DNA of 64,000 bases from Zygaena filipendulae. Taxonomy: Eukaryota > Arthropoda > Insecta > Lepidoptera > Zygaenidae. The stretch is taken from contig OU015669.1 of assembly GCA_907165275.2 (NCBI GenBank), positions 9,198,501-9,262,500 of the forward strand, in the 5' to 3' direction. This document shows, piece after piece, positions 24,933-37,246 of this stretch. The position numbers and the translations under genes are program-made. The notes beneath the pieces are model-generated. The model was not told the DNA's origin. It searched no databases and saw only the letters and a program-made list of their open reading frames with translations. The number at the start of each line of letters is the position of its first letter. Position 1 is the first letter of the stretch.

Positions 24933-25702
24933 GTACCCATATTTTTGTAAACCTATTGTGTACTGTAATAGTATATTTCATTACAAGTGCGGAAAGGCGC
25001 CTCGGCTCGGGTCGACATTTGTCGGAACTCTTTGCAATGACGGTTCCGCACGTGTACTGAACAACTATTTTTAATACAGTTGCGAAAAAAATGAAGAAAT
25101 TTAGTAAAATAATAAAAACACAAACTCAACTAAGTTCCAACTGTGATCAAGAGATGGCGCTAGTCGTATTAGTAATACGAAACCTACGTTGCGCAATACA
25201 AAAAGTGTGTCAAAGTCGTTTCGCCATTTTTGACAGTTGGGAAAGAGAACGCACGAGTTCGGAAAAGGTAAAGAAAAAGCTCGAGTATGTAATAGCCCAC
25301 TTCCCGAACGCTATACGTCCCTGCAATATGCCACTTTTTGAGTAACTGTATTAAAAAGTATTGTTTGTATTCGTAAATGTAAATAAAAAAAATATCCACC
25401 GACTCTATGGATGTCTGCAACCTTTAACTAATTTACAACAAACTAATACAAGCTCTCGTATACGTACCTATAAATAAAACAAATACGTAAGACAACGACA
25501 TTATAAATTTTAATTTAATAAAAAAAATTGAGTATGTTAATTTTATGTCAAACCAATACCATACATACTTCAATGACAAAAAAAAATAATTGACTTAAAT
25601 AGGTCAATTTGTATTAGAAAGTAGGTTGTGTTTGCGACTTTTCGTGAGGCTATATGATTCTACTATATTTCTTTACTATAATACCTTAGAATTTTATATG
25701 TA

Positions 25703-25910
25703 TACTAGCGGTTCCTCGCGGTTTCACCCGCAGTGATTTTGGAGTTCCCGCGGGAATTCCGGAATAAAAAGTAGCCTAGGTCCTCTCTGTATCCCTGACA
25801 AGGTGTATACAGAATTCCATGATCCGTTGAACCGTTGAGGCGTGAAAGCGTAACAAACAAATAAACAAACAAACAAACTCACTTTCGCATTTATAAAATT
25901 AGTAAGGATT
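25703..25910 (-). repeat. R1 copy
   Basis: From ACTAGCGGTTCCTCGCGG to AAAATTAGTAAGGATT, with an extended (AAAC)n run. Confidence 0.83.
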
Positions 25911-26028
25911 TTCGTTTCTAATGAATAAAGTCAAAAACTACTTATCCGATTTCAATAATTCTTTCACTTATTACAAAGCTATACAGTTTCGGAAGTGACA
26001 TAGGGCATAGGTAGACTCGTATGCATAT

Positions 26029-26230
26029 TACTAGCCGCCCCCCGCAGTTTCACCCGCGGTAATTTCGGAATTCCTGCATGAATTACACTAAACCAATAAA
26101 CCTTCCTCTGAAATCACTCTATCTATTGGTGAAAATCGCATGAAAATCCGTTTCGTATTTTTTGAGTTAATCGCGAACAAACAGGCAGACAGACGCGGCG
26201 AAGGATTTTATTTTATAATATGTAAGGATG
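26029..26230 (-). repeat. R1-like copy, 'TCTATCTATTGGTG' subtype
   Basis: From ACTAGCCGCCCCCCGCAG to ATATGTAAGGATG; includes GAAATCACTCTATCTATTGG and CAGACAGACGCGGCGAAGG. Confidence 0.78.
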
Positions 26231-26700
26231 TTGCGTCAGTTTACCTATCTGTTTGTCCTTATTTCACGTCTGCTCCATAACGTTAAAGTACTAAGGTAGT
26301 TTTGTAGTTGACTGTAGTGTACTGTTGTTTAGCCAACTGTACTTTGAATTATGTGCGCGCTTGCACGTCGTTATCACTGTACCGAGCCAACAAAGTACTT
26401 CGAAACCACCACAGTTTACAAAGAAAAAGCTCGCAGCGTACAATATATTTTTATAATTACCCCGAAAAAAAAAACAACGTCTACGCTTAAGCCAAGCGAG
26501 CTGTGCTTATCGGGCGAGCGAAATAAGTTATGTTAACAAGAAAGCTCGCGTGACTGTGGGCTTGTTAGGTCAGCCAAGTGGGCACCGGTGGGCACTGTTT
26601 GGCCTACAATGTGCTGGGCGACACGTTAAGGTACACCCTGTGATGCCTTCCTTGAGTTGCGACAGTTTTCCGAGGCCCTACCATGTGTTTACGAGGTTAT

Positions 26701-26909
26701 CCTTACCAATATTATAAATGCGAAAGTGAGTTTAATTGTTTGTTTTTTTTTTGTTACCATTTCACGGCTAAACGGCTCAATCGATCATCATGAAATTTTG
26801 CATACACGTTGTCAGGGGTGCAGCAAAAGATATAGGCTACTTTTTATTCAGGAATTCCTGCGGGAACTCCGAAATTAACGACGGTGAAACCATGGGGAAC
26901 AGCTAGTTT
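26701..26909 (+). repeat. R1 copy
   Basis: From CCTTACCAATATTATAAATG to GGGGAACAGCTAGTTTT; near complete. Confidence 0.85.
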
Positions 26910-27232
26910 TAGTAAAAATGAAAGTCGATATATTAAGTTAGATAAATTGACATTTGAAAACGTTCAAAATAAGTTAATCTCAAAGTTATATAAGATAAGT
27001 TGGGCCTTTATCCTTTTATTTATTTATGGTGTAAAAACTACTGTGTAATCAATTCTATTGCTGATTTTGAACACACTTTTTCTGCGTTTGTTAATAAATT
27101 TGTTTGTTATTGAAATTGCGTTTGTTATTTATGTATCTCAGTTTTTACAAAATAATTGCGTGGTAAGCCTCAACCACTGTTAGGACAGATTGAGCTCTGC
27201 CATTTTAAAGTCTACTCATTCAAATTCAACTC

Positions 27233-27290
27233 AAAAGCAAAATAATGAAATAGGCATTCAGTTATTTCGAAATTTCATTATTTTGCTTTT
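27233..27290. repeat. Perfect 19-bp hairpin
   Basis: AAAAGCAAAATAATGAAAT (27233-27251) pairs with its exact complement at 27272-27290 across a 20-nt loop. Confidence 0.93.
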
Positions 27291-27642
27291 CTATAAACTA
27301 AAAAATATCTGCAAAATTAAAAAATATCAACATTAAAATTTTATAATAATATTTTTGAATGCTCGTAGTAATACAGATCCGCTACAAAAATCCAGTAACA
27401 AAAAAGAAACATAATATACCTTTCTTCTAATAATTCTAAGAAATGCATAAATTCTTAGGAAATCGCAGAAATAATTATGAGAGTAAAGAAAACATGACCT
27501 TTCATTGTGAAACTCATAGTCAGCCTACAGGAACTTGGAGTTACGAATGACAACTGATAAGGCTATGGCCAAAAAAGGTTATTAAGTTATGATGCTGCGT
27601 CACCAATCGTGACTTTGAAGGTTCGATGTGAGGTATTATAAA

Positions 27643-27815
27643 CTAGCTGTGCCCCGTGGTTTCACCCGCGTGAGTTTTGGAATTCCCCTCAGGAACTCCA
27701 AACTTCTTTTATATTCTCCTTTTGTTTACAATAATGAACACAACAAAAAAGAATTAGCGAAATTGGTCCAGCCGTTCACGCGTGATGCCGTGACCGAGGG
27801 AAATAGCGATTCAAT
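27643..27815 (-). repeat. R1 copy, degenerate
   Basis: ACTAGCTGTGCCCCGTGG and TTTCACCCGCGTGAGTTTTG are clear; then GGTCCAGCCGTTCACGCGTG from another subtype. Confidence 0.6.
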
Positions 27816-28091
27816 TTGTGAATCTATTATAGAAAATTGTTTTAAAAAATCACTTTCTGAGTGAATCATAGTATATACTACGATAGACTTAATAATATAA
27901 TTAAAAGACTGTTTTCCCCGTGAATTCACCAATATGAATTTTAAAATATTCAGAATTCATTAAACATTTTTACCACTTACGTATAGGTAGTAGGTACTAA
28001 TGAATAAATTAATGAATTTATGAATGAAAAACACTTTTAAGTAGCTCCAAAAGGCAACCTTTACACAATAAAGCGATCTCTAATAACAAAA

Positions 28092-28324
28092 GGACACAGA
28101 TAAGCAATACTATGTTATCCCACACTTGAGAAAGAGTAAATCGTGTTTTAAAATTGTAGCGTAATTTTGTGTCAAATTTTGTTTTGTTCAACATATTGTT
28201 ACATGTTTAAACAATGTAATAAGGTAAACACATAATTAAAAAAAACATTCTCTAACTCTCAATAAATTCTTCTGTATCGATAACTTAATTTTGTGGGTTA
28301 ACATTTTATTGCTTATCTGCGTCC
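28092..28324 (+). mobile_element. MITE of the AGATAAGCAATA family, copy A
   Basis: It begins GGACACAGATAAGCAATA and ends TTGCTTATCTGCGTCC, so the ends are inverted. It matches copy C in the same orientation. It lies 88 bp upstream of the bHLH exon. Confidence 0.85.
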
Positions 28325-28412
28325 AAAAAACCTAAATGTAGTTAGTGTGCCGTCAACAGCAAATCTACCGATTGTTAAGGTCCCAGATTTATCATAGAAC
28401 CTTTTGTTCCAG

Positions 28413-28603
28413 TATCAAACCACCGACCAAAGATGGCGTCACCAAGAGTAATCCTAGCAAGAGGCACCGAGAGCGACTCAACGCTGAGCTGGACAACCTC
28501 GCGTCGCTGCTACCCTTCGAGCAGAACATCCTCAGCAAACTGGACAGGCTGTCCATCTTGCGACTCTCAGTCAGCTACTTGCGCACGAAAAGCTATTTCC
28601 AAG
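28413..28603 (+). CDS. ss: spineless/AHR ortholog, bHLH exon
   Basis: This internal exon encodes the DNA-binding bHLH domain of spineless, the insect aryl hydrocarbon receptor. The nuclear protein pairs with Tango/ARNT and binds GCGTG-type sites. The translation has the family-diagnostic basic region [15 protein letters not shown], then helix 1 ([10 protein letters not shown]), the loop and helix 2 ([22 protein letters not shown] region). NPSKRHR marks AHR/spineless; Sim, Trh and Dysfusion differ here. The acceptor is AG at 28411-28412 after a pyrimidine-rich stretch. The first base completes a codon begun in an upstream exon that is not found. The donor is G|GTGAGA at 28604, splitting a valine codon completed at 59422. 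An in-frame ATG at 28345 lies in the intron and its extra residues look unlike the family, so it is not taken as a start. A MITE ends 88 bp upstream and an R1 repeat begins about 165 bp downstream. Identity is near certain; moth versus butterfly is not resolved. Confidence 0.96.
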
Positions 28604-28767
28604 GTGAGAGGCTATAGCTTTTAAGGAAACTTACTCATACTACGTGACCCGTTCAGGGGGCTATAATATCCAAAATAAAAATAAAAATATTAAAAAATTT
28701 CAAGATGCTCCAAGCGTAAACTGAATTTAAATTATCTAGGAACAGTCTTCGCCAAGAGTGTATAAAC

Positions 28768-28988
28768 TACTAGTTGTGCTCCGCGGTTTTACCCGTGTTA
28801 ATTTCAGAGTTCCCGCGGGAATTCCGGGATAAAAAGTACCCTATGTGTTAATCTGATGTATAAGCTATATTATTGTAAAGTTTCATTTAAATACATCCAG
28901 TAGTTTTTACGTGAAAGAGTAACAAACATTCATCCATCCATCCATCCATACAACTTACAAACTTCCGCGTTTATAATATTAGTAGGAA
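28768..28988 (-). repeat. R1 copy next to the bHLH exon
   Basis: From ACTAGTTGTGCTCCGCGG to TATAATATTAGTAGG, with a (CATC)n run. It starts 165 bp inside the large intron. Confidence 0.83.
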
Positions 28989-30556
28989 AATACTTTATTT
29001 ATGTTTATTATTCATCTGCACTTTTTTACAATTTTATTTATTTTGTGTCCGATTGACCTGAAATTTTGCATTCAATTTTGATTTTGACGATAATAGGTTC
29101 ATACAAAGGTTATTCAAACAACTTCATTCCTTGTGCTTGGAGACGGTACTATATCATTTCAGAACGAAACAAAAATGTGTTGCCTTATTCATAATAAGGT
29201 ACATTCAAAATTAGTAAGAGACGAAAGAATTTTATGAACTTTCTTAGCCATTTTCGTCGATATTTAGCGTCGTTTCTCTTTCATGTGTTCTTTGTAAGAA
29301 GGAGAGTTAACGGAAATACGAAAAACTTTTATATATTTTGAATCTCTATCAAATTTAAATCTCGTTTAGTAATAAAAACTATGTACCTACTGTTAAGAGT
29401 TATCCCGAGTACGTATAATATCCACCTTCTAGATTCTTATGCACAATTTAAAATCATTTAGCATCGTTTACGCATTGCGCTTAGAATCGATACTCTCATA
29501 CCATATCGATTACATATAAACGTGCTATACTCGCCACTTATTTAATGCTGTCAGCCGATTTTATTACAAGCAAAGCAGCGTGTATTAAATAAATGGCACT
29601 CACTTGTCTTGTTCTCGGGGTCTTGTGAAAAAATGTAATCGATTCGGTGTACCTATCGATTCTAATGTAATCATACTTTGGTTTCAAAATCGATTCTGAA
29701 ATTTGATAGTTTTTTTTTTGTTAGTTTTAGCAAGCCAAAGCTAATTAGATAGTATTTTATTATTTTTATTCATTGCACAAATCTATTATATAATGTACTT
29801 ACAATCAAAACAAAATTAATTTATAAAAGAATTCGATCGAACTTCGATTTGAAATCGGAACAAGAGAAAAAAAAAACGAAAAGTCAACAGAACGCTTTGC
29901 ATACGTTCGCTACCAGAGAGCTACGAATATATTATACACGTAATACATCATGTAATGAATTATAGAGCTGCATTATAATTTTATACGTTTGCCTCGGTGT
30001 ATCTGAATATAAAAAATCAGTAGGGGGCGTTTGGTATGGTTTATTGTGCAGACGGGACTTTAAGGAATCGACGACGGGGACTGTTAGTCAGACGCAATTG
30101 GCTCTCGTGTACTGGCGTGCACAAAATCGTTTCGAAATATTATGTTTTTTTTTTGTTTATAATTATATTTATTATATTTACTGTTTTTGCTTAATGTCTG
30201 GAAAACATTTGACCAGCGTAGATTATAAAAACTCCACCATAGATGAAGTACATATAAAGGAATGAAATTAGTATTGAAGTTTTTCCATCCATAAAGTCTT
30301 TAAGGTACCCAAACACATAATTAATACTTTGTTTCTATCTGAATTTAAGAGTGTTAGTGCTAACAAACAAACTTAATTTTACAAGTAGATAATTTTATAA
30401 GTTTTTATAGGTTGTCCACTGTGAGTGAAAACCAATTTTTTTTTTTCAAGTAGTGCATAATTTATCGCATTGAACTTTTAATCCGTAGGTGAAACTACTA
30501 TGAATACGGTCTACACAATTTAAATCTATAGGTAAACAATAAATCCTATATACATT

Positions 30557-30768
30557 ACTAGCTGTGCCCCGCGGTTTCACCCGCGGTAATTTCGAAGTTC
30601 CCGCGGAAATTCCGCGATAAAAATTACCCTTTGTCCTTCTCTGTACCCCTGATAACGTGCATGCCAAATTTCATCTAAATCCGTTTAGCCGTTTTTGCGT
30701 GATTGAGTAACAAACATCCAAACATCCAAACATCTACACTTTCACATTTATAATATTATAGTAGGATG
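30557..30768 (-). repeat. R1 copy, 'TGTTACTCAATCACG' subtype inverted
   Basis: From ACTAGCTGTGCCCCGCGG to AATATTATAGTAGGAT; contains CGTTTTTGCGTGATTGAGTA. Confidence 0.86.
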
Positions 30769-31677
30769 AATCGAAACATTATCAAGAATATTTATCGCCC
30801 AGAAACGGTGTGACCGACTGTACATTGTTGAAATATCGATAATTCTAATTAAATCGATTGTTGAAGCATCGATTACGGCGAGTCGTTTGGTCGGCAAGGA
30901 TTTCGGCGGCGCACCGCGGGGTACTTCAAACCTCACCAGTTGTTCTGAAAGGTCAAATATATGTACACGTTATAATCTGACGCGATGCGCATTACCGGTA
31001 GCTTGTAAATTATACGTGACGGATTGGACATTCTTGGAATGGATTCAAAGAGATATTTAAATAAATTTCGTAGCCAATATGCATTTATAATAATTATGTT
31101 ATACAGAGTGTAAGGTGAAACAAGGAAAGGAACGTATTTAAGAAAGGTTTTTAATAGGTATTGAATAATAATAATATGTATAGGTCATTAACCTTTGTAA
31201 ACTCGCTTTTTTCAAAAAAATATCTGTGACATTTCACTGTTTTTATTTTTCTTTATTTTACTAGTCAAACAGGAGCATGAATTAGGTACCTATCTAGATG
31301 TCGAATATGTAGGTATAGAAGCTGTAAATTATGCTATACAAACATACATTATTAGTGCTGCAAAGAACTTTCTTTTTTTGGAATCGGTTTGTAATAGTAA
31401 GAAAATCGTTTTGAACTTAGGTACCTATGCTTTGCAATATTTCTTCCCGAACACATTTCCTGTAGTAACCTTCCCCCTCCCTTCCTCTCTCCCCCCTACC
31501 CCCACCGGCCCTCCCCGCGCCCCGAAGCGGTGCCTGCCTCTAGTCAGCACGGTCCGGAAGATTCTTATATCGATCCAATGCAAATTCGTTTATATACCTT
31601 CTACTATACGTACTGTATTGATTAGAATTGGTTTTTATAGTCTACTAGCTGTTCCCAGCGGTTTTACCCACGGTTCA

Positions 31678-31865
31678 AAACAAATCAAATCAAATCAAAT
31701 ATACTTTATTGCACGCACACAGAAGAAAACACATATTACAAAGACACAGTTACATAGTAGGTACGTACAATTTAGGTGACCTATATTGCTAAGAGCAATC
31801 TTTTCATAGGCAACCTAAGTTAGAGGGAGAGAGGAAGAGAAAGGTAGAGAGTGCGGCATTTAGAT
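31678..31865 (-). mobile_element. Retroposon tail, inverted, with (AAATC)n
   Basis: On the minus strand GTGCAATAAAGTATATTTGA leads into GATTTGATTTGATTT, an AATAAA signal plus a short-repeat tail. It abuts a 30-bp R1 fragment (31645-31677). Confidence 0.65.
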
Positions 31866-32069
31866 AACATTCCAAAAACAGATACAAAAACGAATTGGGA
31901 CTACTTAAACATACATTAGACGGACATATACAAATATATATACACACATACAATAAACAACAGCAACAACAAACATGCTTAAAATGTACTAATAGATACA
32001 CTGTTCACGGAACCCATTGCGCTAACCAGAGTTCAGATAATGTTCTCTCAACGACTCCTTGAATATCTC

Positions 32070-32230
32070 CAGCGGTTATTATGGAGTTTCCGCGGGAATT
32101 CTTCTCTGTACCTCTGCTAATGTGTATGCCATTTAATTTTCATGACGATCGGACGAGCTTTAAAACGTGAAAACGTAAAAAACAAACCAACTAATTAACT
32201 TTCGCATTTATAATAGGTAAGTAAGGATTT
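32070..32230 (-). repeat. R1 copy, 5' part lost
   Basis: CAGCGGTTATTATGGAG to ATTTATAATAGGTAAG; lacks the CTAGCTG end. Confidence 0.65.
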
Positions 32231-32269
32231 CAACCAATTTACAAAAAAAAAACTTAACAAATAGTATAC

Positions 32270-32388
32270 CTAAACCTTTTTCATGAATCACTCTATTGAT
32301 AGATAAACCGCATGAAAATCCATTGGGTATAGTTTTTGAGTTTATCGCGAACAGACAGACAGTCGGAGGACTTTGTTTTATAATATAT
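32270..32388 (-). repeat. R1-like copy, 'AGTCCTCC' subtype fragment
   Basis: TCATGAATCACTCTATTGAT and CAGACAGACAGTCGGAGGAC; directly follows another R1 copy. Confidence 0.65.
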
Positions 32389-33141
32389 GGCGAAAACATT
32401 CAAATTGTGCAAAAATAAATCATTAACAATCAATACGATTTCAAAGAAGAGTAAATAAATCGCTTATCTTAAAAAACAATCAAATCAACTAAATAAAAAA
32501 TGGCGAGCGAGCGCTACCATCGAATTAAAGTCAAACCACAAAAAGGTTTTTCCCATACTTTCCCATACTTACTGGCAATACTGGCCGCATGATGGATTAC
32601 CATGGCTTGTCATAGATTATAGTTTTTCATTAAAAACACTCGAGGCTAGAAAGGGAGAGAGCGGTTTCACGAGTATTCACAGCCTTATCGATGCCGGTGC
32701 GCAAATTGTTTTAACAATCTTTAAAAAAAAATTAAAGTGTTTTTTAGTAAAAAATATGCAGCCAGTAATTAGTATATACAGAAGTATGTCAGTTAATTTC
32801 TTTTTATTAGCAAAGCACGAAAAGTCTCTTGAACAGGCATTATAAATTTATCACAATACAAATATTATAAAGATTATTACTTATTTTATTTTTGAACTGA
32901 AAATTTCTTTGGCATCGTTGTAATTTGGAAACCAATAAAAGGAAAAAGCGTCACTAAAAAGAGAAGTGATTGCAGCAGAATTAATTTTACAGGAGGAGCA
33001 AAAAACCGGAGGTCACTTTATTCAAAAAAACACCTTCCATAGTAATTTTAAGAAAAAAAAAAATTTAAACCCTTTTTGATTAATGTTGCACCAGAATAAA
33101 TTTAGTAGGAGGATATAAAAACCGGAAATCACTTTATTTAA

Positions 33142-33262
33142 AACTAGCTGTTTCCCGTGGTTTCACCAGCGGTAATTTCGGATCCCGTGTGAATTTCAGG
33201 ATAATAAGTACTCCATGTCAATCAGGACTACCGTAGCTTCCTATAAGTAAAAGAATTTTCAA
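33142..33262 (-). repeat. R1 fragment, left half
   Basis: ACTAGCTGTTTCCCGTGG to about CTATAAGTAAAAG. A matching right-half text (TTATAATATTAGTATAGAC, 33760-33781) lies beyond the MITE copy 4, so the repeat may be split. Confidence 0.6.
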
Positions 33263-33345
33263 AATTTATTACATACAAAAATTATTAAATATAATACAAA
33301 AATTATTGTGCAACTTCGTATAACAATTCATTGTTATAAATGGGG

Positions 33346-33369
33346 ATGTATGTATGTATGTATGTATGG
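33346..33369. repeat. (ATGT)n microsatellite
   Basis: About six tandem ATGT units, 10 bp before MITE copy 4. Confidence 0.95.
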
Positions 33370-33379
33370 AGTATGAACT

Positions 33380-33660
33380 AAATTCTAATTTGTCCGTCAG
33401 CTAGAAAATAAAAAAACATTAGACACATATTTTTTTGCTTTTTTAAATAAATTAAAATACACAGAAATATAAATATGACATAAAGCGCATTAAAGTTTAG
33501 GGTGAGGGGGTGGTGACGTCACTAACCGCTAAAACCGCCATACAAACTGTCAGAATAGTGACGTCACGCGGAATTTCAACTCAATATATCACCGTTATTT
33601 TTTGATTAGGTAAACAAGGTAAAAAAAGAAAAAATACGTGTCCAATATTTTTTACTATTA
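33380..33660 (+). mobile_element. TGACGTCA-carrying MITE, copy 4 (3'-truncated)
   Basis: Starts inside the left end (AATTCTAATTTGTCCGTCAG), keeps TGACGTCA at 33514 and 33559, and loses the right end. A split R1 repeat lies on both sides. Confidence 0.8.
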
Positions 33661-34354
33661 TTTTGTAAAATGCTGTTGACTGTAATAAATAAATTAATAA
33701 AATCGGTTTACTAAATCCAGAGATTACCCCTACAATGTCACTAACTCACAAACTTTACCTGTTTATAATATTAGTATAGACAAATCTTCAACGATTTTCT
33801 TTATTTTAATTTCTCTAAGACTAAAGTCTTTTTGATGGTTGTGAGTAATTAGGAACGTCCGTTGCGTGATAAGTGACGAAAATACACAAAAAAAAACATT
33901 TAAAAAAAAAATTCAGTTGCTTTGTTTTTCCGTAGGGCAGCCGCACATGCAAGGCACTCCTTACATATACATACGTAGGTAATTGAGGGATGAAAGTAAA
34001 ATCTAAACTATGCGTTGCCTTTCAGTCAACGTTTGATTATTTAACTATTATAATATTACTAACCGACTTTCATAAAGTAGGAGGTTCTGCATTCGACTCA
34101 TATTATATAGTATATGTTTTTTTTAGTTTACAGTTTCATTTGTTCACCATAAAATAATAAACGTAATGTCAACCAAGCATAGGAGCTTAGCGTGTCGTGT
34201 ACGAAACTAAAGCTCGTTTTTATAAAGCTCAAGCTTGTGAACGTTGCTTTTACTACGCGTCGTAACATTTGAATTACAACAATGTTCTAAATGGCGTGTG
34301 ATTGTTCAATTGGTGACTTTGTCAGAATTGTCGTTATTGGGGTAAGCATCCTTA

Positions 34355-34518
34355 ATTCGAGCGTGTTTGTTTGTTTGTTACGCTTCCACGCCCTAACGGC
34401 TCGGCCGATCGTCATGAAAATTTTCATACACGTTGTCAAGGGTACAGAAAAGGGCATAGGATATCAGGATCATCCAAGAATTACCGCGGAAACTGCGAAA
34501 TTACCGTGTAAATTATCG
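34355..34518 (+). repeat. R1 copy, both ends trimmed
   Basis: GTTTGTTTGTTACGCTTCCA to CTGCGAAATTACCGTG; the CAGCTAGT end is gone. Confidence 0.75.
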
Positions 34519-34749
34519 CACTAAAGTTAAGATTTGACTAATTGAAAAATAATTTTATATAAAAAAATACAGGTAGTTTTATTCATTTTTCATTACTTAA
34601 CTCAATAAAGTGGGCACAAAATAGATTGAGTACTCTACTAATCTCCCCATCAAGAAAGTCTAATGAATCACTGATTGTGAGTACGAATTTAAATAAACAT
34701 ATTATTAACAACAACAAAAAAACTAGTAAAGTCTACCGCTCGAATCCAA

Positions 34750-35060
34750 CAGCCAATGGGCTTGCATAAAAAGTGCGATCCCTAAACAGGGGTGCAAGGG
34801 TGTCTTACATCCCCCCACGACGTTCAAATTATGTAGGGTAGTTTGTGAAATTCGCCGGCTCCTTTGCTGGGGTGGGCCGGGGACAGGGGTGGACAGGAGG
34901 GGGATGAAAACTCTAATGGCGGCATCGCGTGACAGAATTTCGTCAGTGACCCGGGCTGGCCTATGAAAGTGAAAATATATTTACAGAGCTGCTCCGTCGA
35001 TGTTCAGGCTTGAACTGCATGTGTCTGTTTACCGACAACAGCACGGAGGCGGTAAATGCG
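34750..35060. other. Unique G+C-rich intron block
   Basis: Includes GGGGTGGGCCGGGGACAGGG, ACTCTAATGGCGGCATCGCG and GACCCGGGCTGGCCTATG. No coding frame or repeat match seen; could be regulatory DNA. Confidence 0.3.
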
Positions 35061-35961
35061 TTTCGTTTTAAATGTGACGTTTTGTAATAGGTTAGGTCTG
35101 TGTTGATTATAATGTTGCTTTTGAGCTAAGTTTTTTTAAACGATCTTAAAGGAAAAGACTCAGTTGACTTTTTTGTTTTTGAAATTACCGTTCATTTTTA
35201 TATGACGAATCAGTTTTAAAACAATGTTATAATTATTTTTTTCTAAAAAGGATTACTTTCCGGATAGTGCCATATGAACAATTTGATTAAGATCTTATTA
35301 AAAATCTAATTTGTAATTTTTTTTTTACAAAAGCTACCAAAATGGCTGCTGTCTTAGTTGGAGCAGTAAAAAAGTGCATTCGTCACTCACTACGACTTCT
35401 AGCCGAAAGATTATCAGTAAATTCCTCAATGAATGACAGCGTCAGTGAGTTAGTTCGATTATTTATGTAATAAAAAAATTACATTTATTTTAAAGGAGGT
35501 ATTATCAGCTCTATATATATGACTCATCGAATAGGTATTCCGGAGCGCCGACGAAATATTTTTATTGTAACAAAATTGTGAGCAATATTTTTGTAAACAT
35601 TTTCAGCGTGGAACTTGTTTGTGTACGACTGTACCACAGCAGTCAGCACAAACAGACATAAATAACTACCACATGTTTGCTGTACAAAAGCGAACGATCA
35701 ACTGTCTTAGGTTTCACTAGAGTTTTATGAAAAATCTCCGTCTATGACTGAAACTTTTAACTGATATTGAAAGGTATAGAACGAAAATGAGCGCTAGGAG
35801 CTATTTCAAGTCAGGCTAAAAAAAAGGTCGAATATGAAATATGCGTAACTGTGTACTCTTATATTATGTGTGTCACCAAAATATCGCGCCCTTTCATGGA
35901 CACCGACAGTATTTCTTTTTTTTTCAACTATGGACAATTTAACGTGTAGTAAGCAAAATTT

Positions 35962-36152
35962 AATGTAGTTTCACTTGCTTTCATTTCAAAATTCCTGTGG
36001 GAATTCCGGGATAAAGAGTACCCTATGTCCTTCCCTGTACTCCTGAAAAGGTTAATCTAAAATTTTATCATGATCGGTTGAGCCGTTAAAGCATGAAAGT
36101 GTAACAAACAAACAAAGTCACTCTCGCATTTACAATAGTGAGGATTAGTAGG
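35962..36152 (-). repeat. R1 copy
   Basis: GTAGTTTCACTTGC to TTACAATAGTGAGGATT; CTAGCTG end replaced. Confidence 0.77.
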
Positions 36153-36582
36153 AGATAGAAAATAATATTATGTAGGTAATAGAAAAGTAATTTTGCCAAA
36201 ATACTTAGTTATATTTTTTTAACCATTCCTACAACACAGCACTCCCACTAGAGGGCACTGGCTAGGCATTAGACAGTAATACACTGTGTTATAGGGACGT
36301 ATTAAAATAATTTATGGTCACACATTTAGCCTATTATAATGAATTTATGTTAATTAAGTCTCGTGAAAACTACACCAAAATAATAAAGCCGCACAGGAAT
36401 GTCGACCTTATTTTTTATATTTAGGTAGGTATAGCTTCATATTATATTGAAGTGATTTTGAAACAAATAACTTTTTTATGAAGTACCTTTTCATGAAAAT
36501 TAAATAATTTTATTAGTTATAGCATTTTATAGTATACGTTGAAACCGCGTGAATTAAGTTGCTTTTAGGGTTAGGGTTTAAG

Positions 36583-36905
36583 GCGTGAAAGCGAAAGGTG
36601 TAGGTTCAAACCCTAACAATGAGCTTGAGCTGTCGGTGAAGGAAAACATCGTGAGGGAACCATAGCATGGTGGTAGGGCGCTCTCTAGTGCCCGGCTGGC
36701 TAGCTACCACCTTCAAGTTGCAAATCTATCGCCAAGCACCTAACGGTGTGTTCCGGCAGCCCCACTTCCATCCATTACAGGTCAGCAACGCACCTGCATG
36801 CCTTCTGGTGTTGCAGATGTCCATGGACTGTCCATGGGCGGCGGTAATCACTTACCATCAGGTGTACCACTTGCTCGTTTGCCTCCTATGACATAAAAAA
36901 AGAAA
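36583..36905 (+). mobile_element. Non-LTR retroposon 3' end or SINE
   Basis: It contains AGGTTCAAACCCTAACAATG, GGCACTAGAGAGCGCCC-like text, ATCACTTACCATCAGGTG and TGCCTCCTATGACATAAAAA. These are features of a well-populated lepidopteran retroposon tail ending in poly-A. Confidence 0.7.
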
Positions 36906-36952
36906 CAAACAAACAAACTTATACATCCTCATCCTCATTTTACAATAGGTAT

Positions 36953-37246
36953 TAATAGCTGTTCCCCGCGGTCTCACCCGCGTCAATTTCGGAAATCCTG
37001 CGGGAATACCGAGGTAAAAAGTACCCTATGACCAAATAATTGAATTGACTTTTTCCGACACTTTCAACATAACACAACCAATATACACCAAATCTTAAGA
37101 AATTACCTATACCTACACTTAAACCTTCCTCATGAGTCACTCTATCTATTCTTGTAACCCGCTTGAAAATCCGTTCAGTAGTTTTTGTGTTTATCGCGGA
37201 CAGACAAACAGACAGACGCGGTGGAAGACTTTGTTTTGTAATATGT
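36953..37246 (-). repeat. Composite R1 repeat
   Basis: Starts ATAGCTGTTCCCCGCGGTC, loses identity after GTACCCTATGACC, and resumes as the TCACTCTATCTATTCTTG subtype ending CAGACGCGGTGGAAGAC. Confidence 0.7.

Larger units (their letters stand above)
1..28412 (+). other. 5' intron or flank of ss
   Basis: No host coding exon was recognised in this stretch. Because the bHLH exon starts mid-codon, at least one coding exon lies upstream; in insect and vertebrate relatives it is short and Arg/Lys-rich. I found no such segment here by eye, but a tiny exon could be missed. The interval holds R1 and R2 repeats, MITEs, a SINE, LINE tails, a decayed transposase and low-complexity A+T DNA. Unique stretches include about 5600-6230, 6630-7830, 13420-15040, 20040-21240 and 21640-22700, where I see no genes. 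Confidence 0.7.

Noticed and set aside
25091..25345. 84-codon ORF with charged residues
   Set aside because: Looks superficially protein-like but has no domain I recognise, no splice context and no match to ss or transposon proteins.
28345..28412. In-frame ATG upstream of the bHLH acceptor as an alternative start
   Set aside because: The extra residues ([17 protein letters not shown]...) have no family likeness, a good splice acceptor precedes the conserved part, and the ATG lies just after a MITE end.
31378..31779. 133-codon ORF
   Set aside because: Pro-rich text comes from a C-rich stretch (CTTCCCCCTCCCTTCC), then it runs through an R1 fragment and a retroposon tail.
36667..36891. 74-codon ORF (VVGRSLVPGWLATTF...)
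   Set aside because: It lies wholly inside a retroposon 3' end, where this reading recurs by repeat identity.
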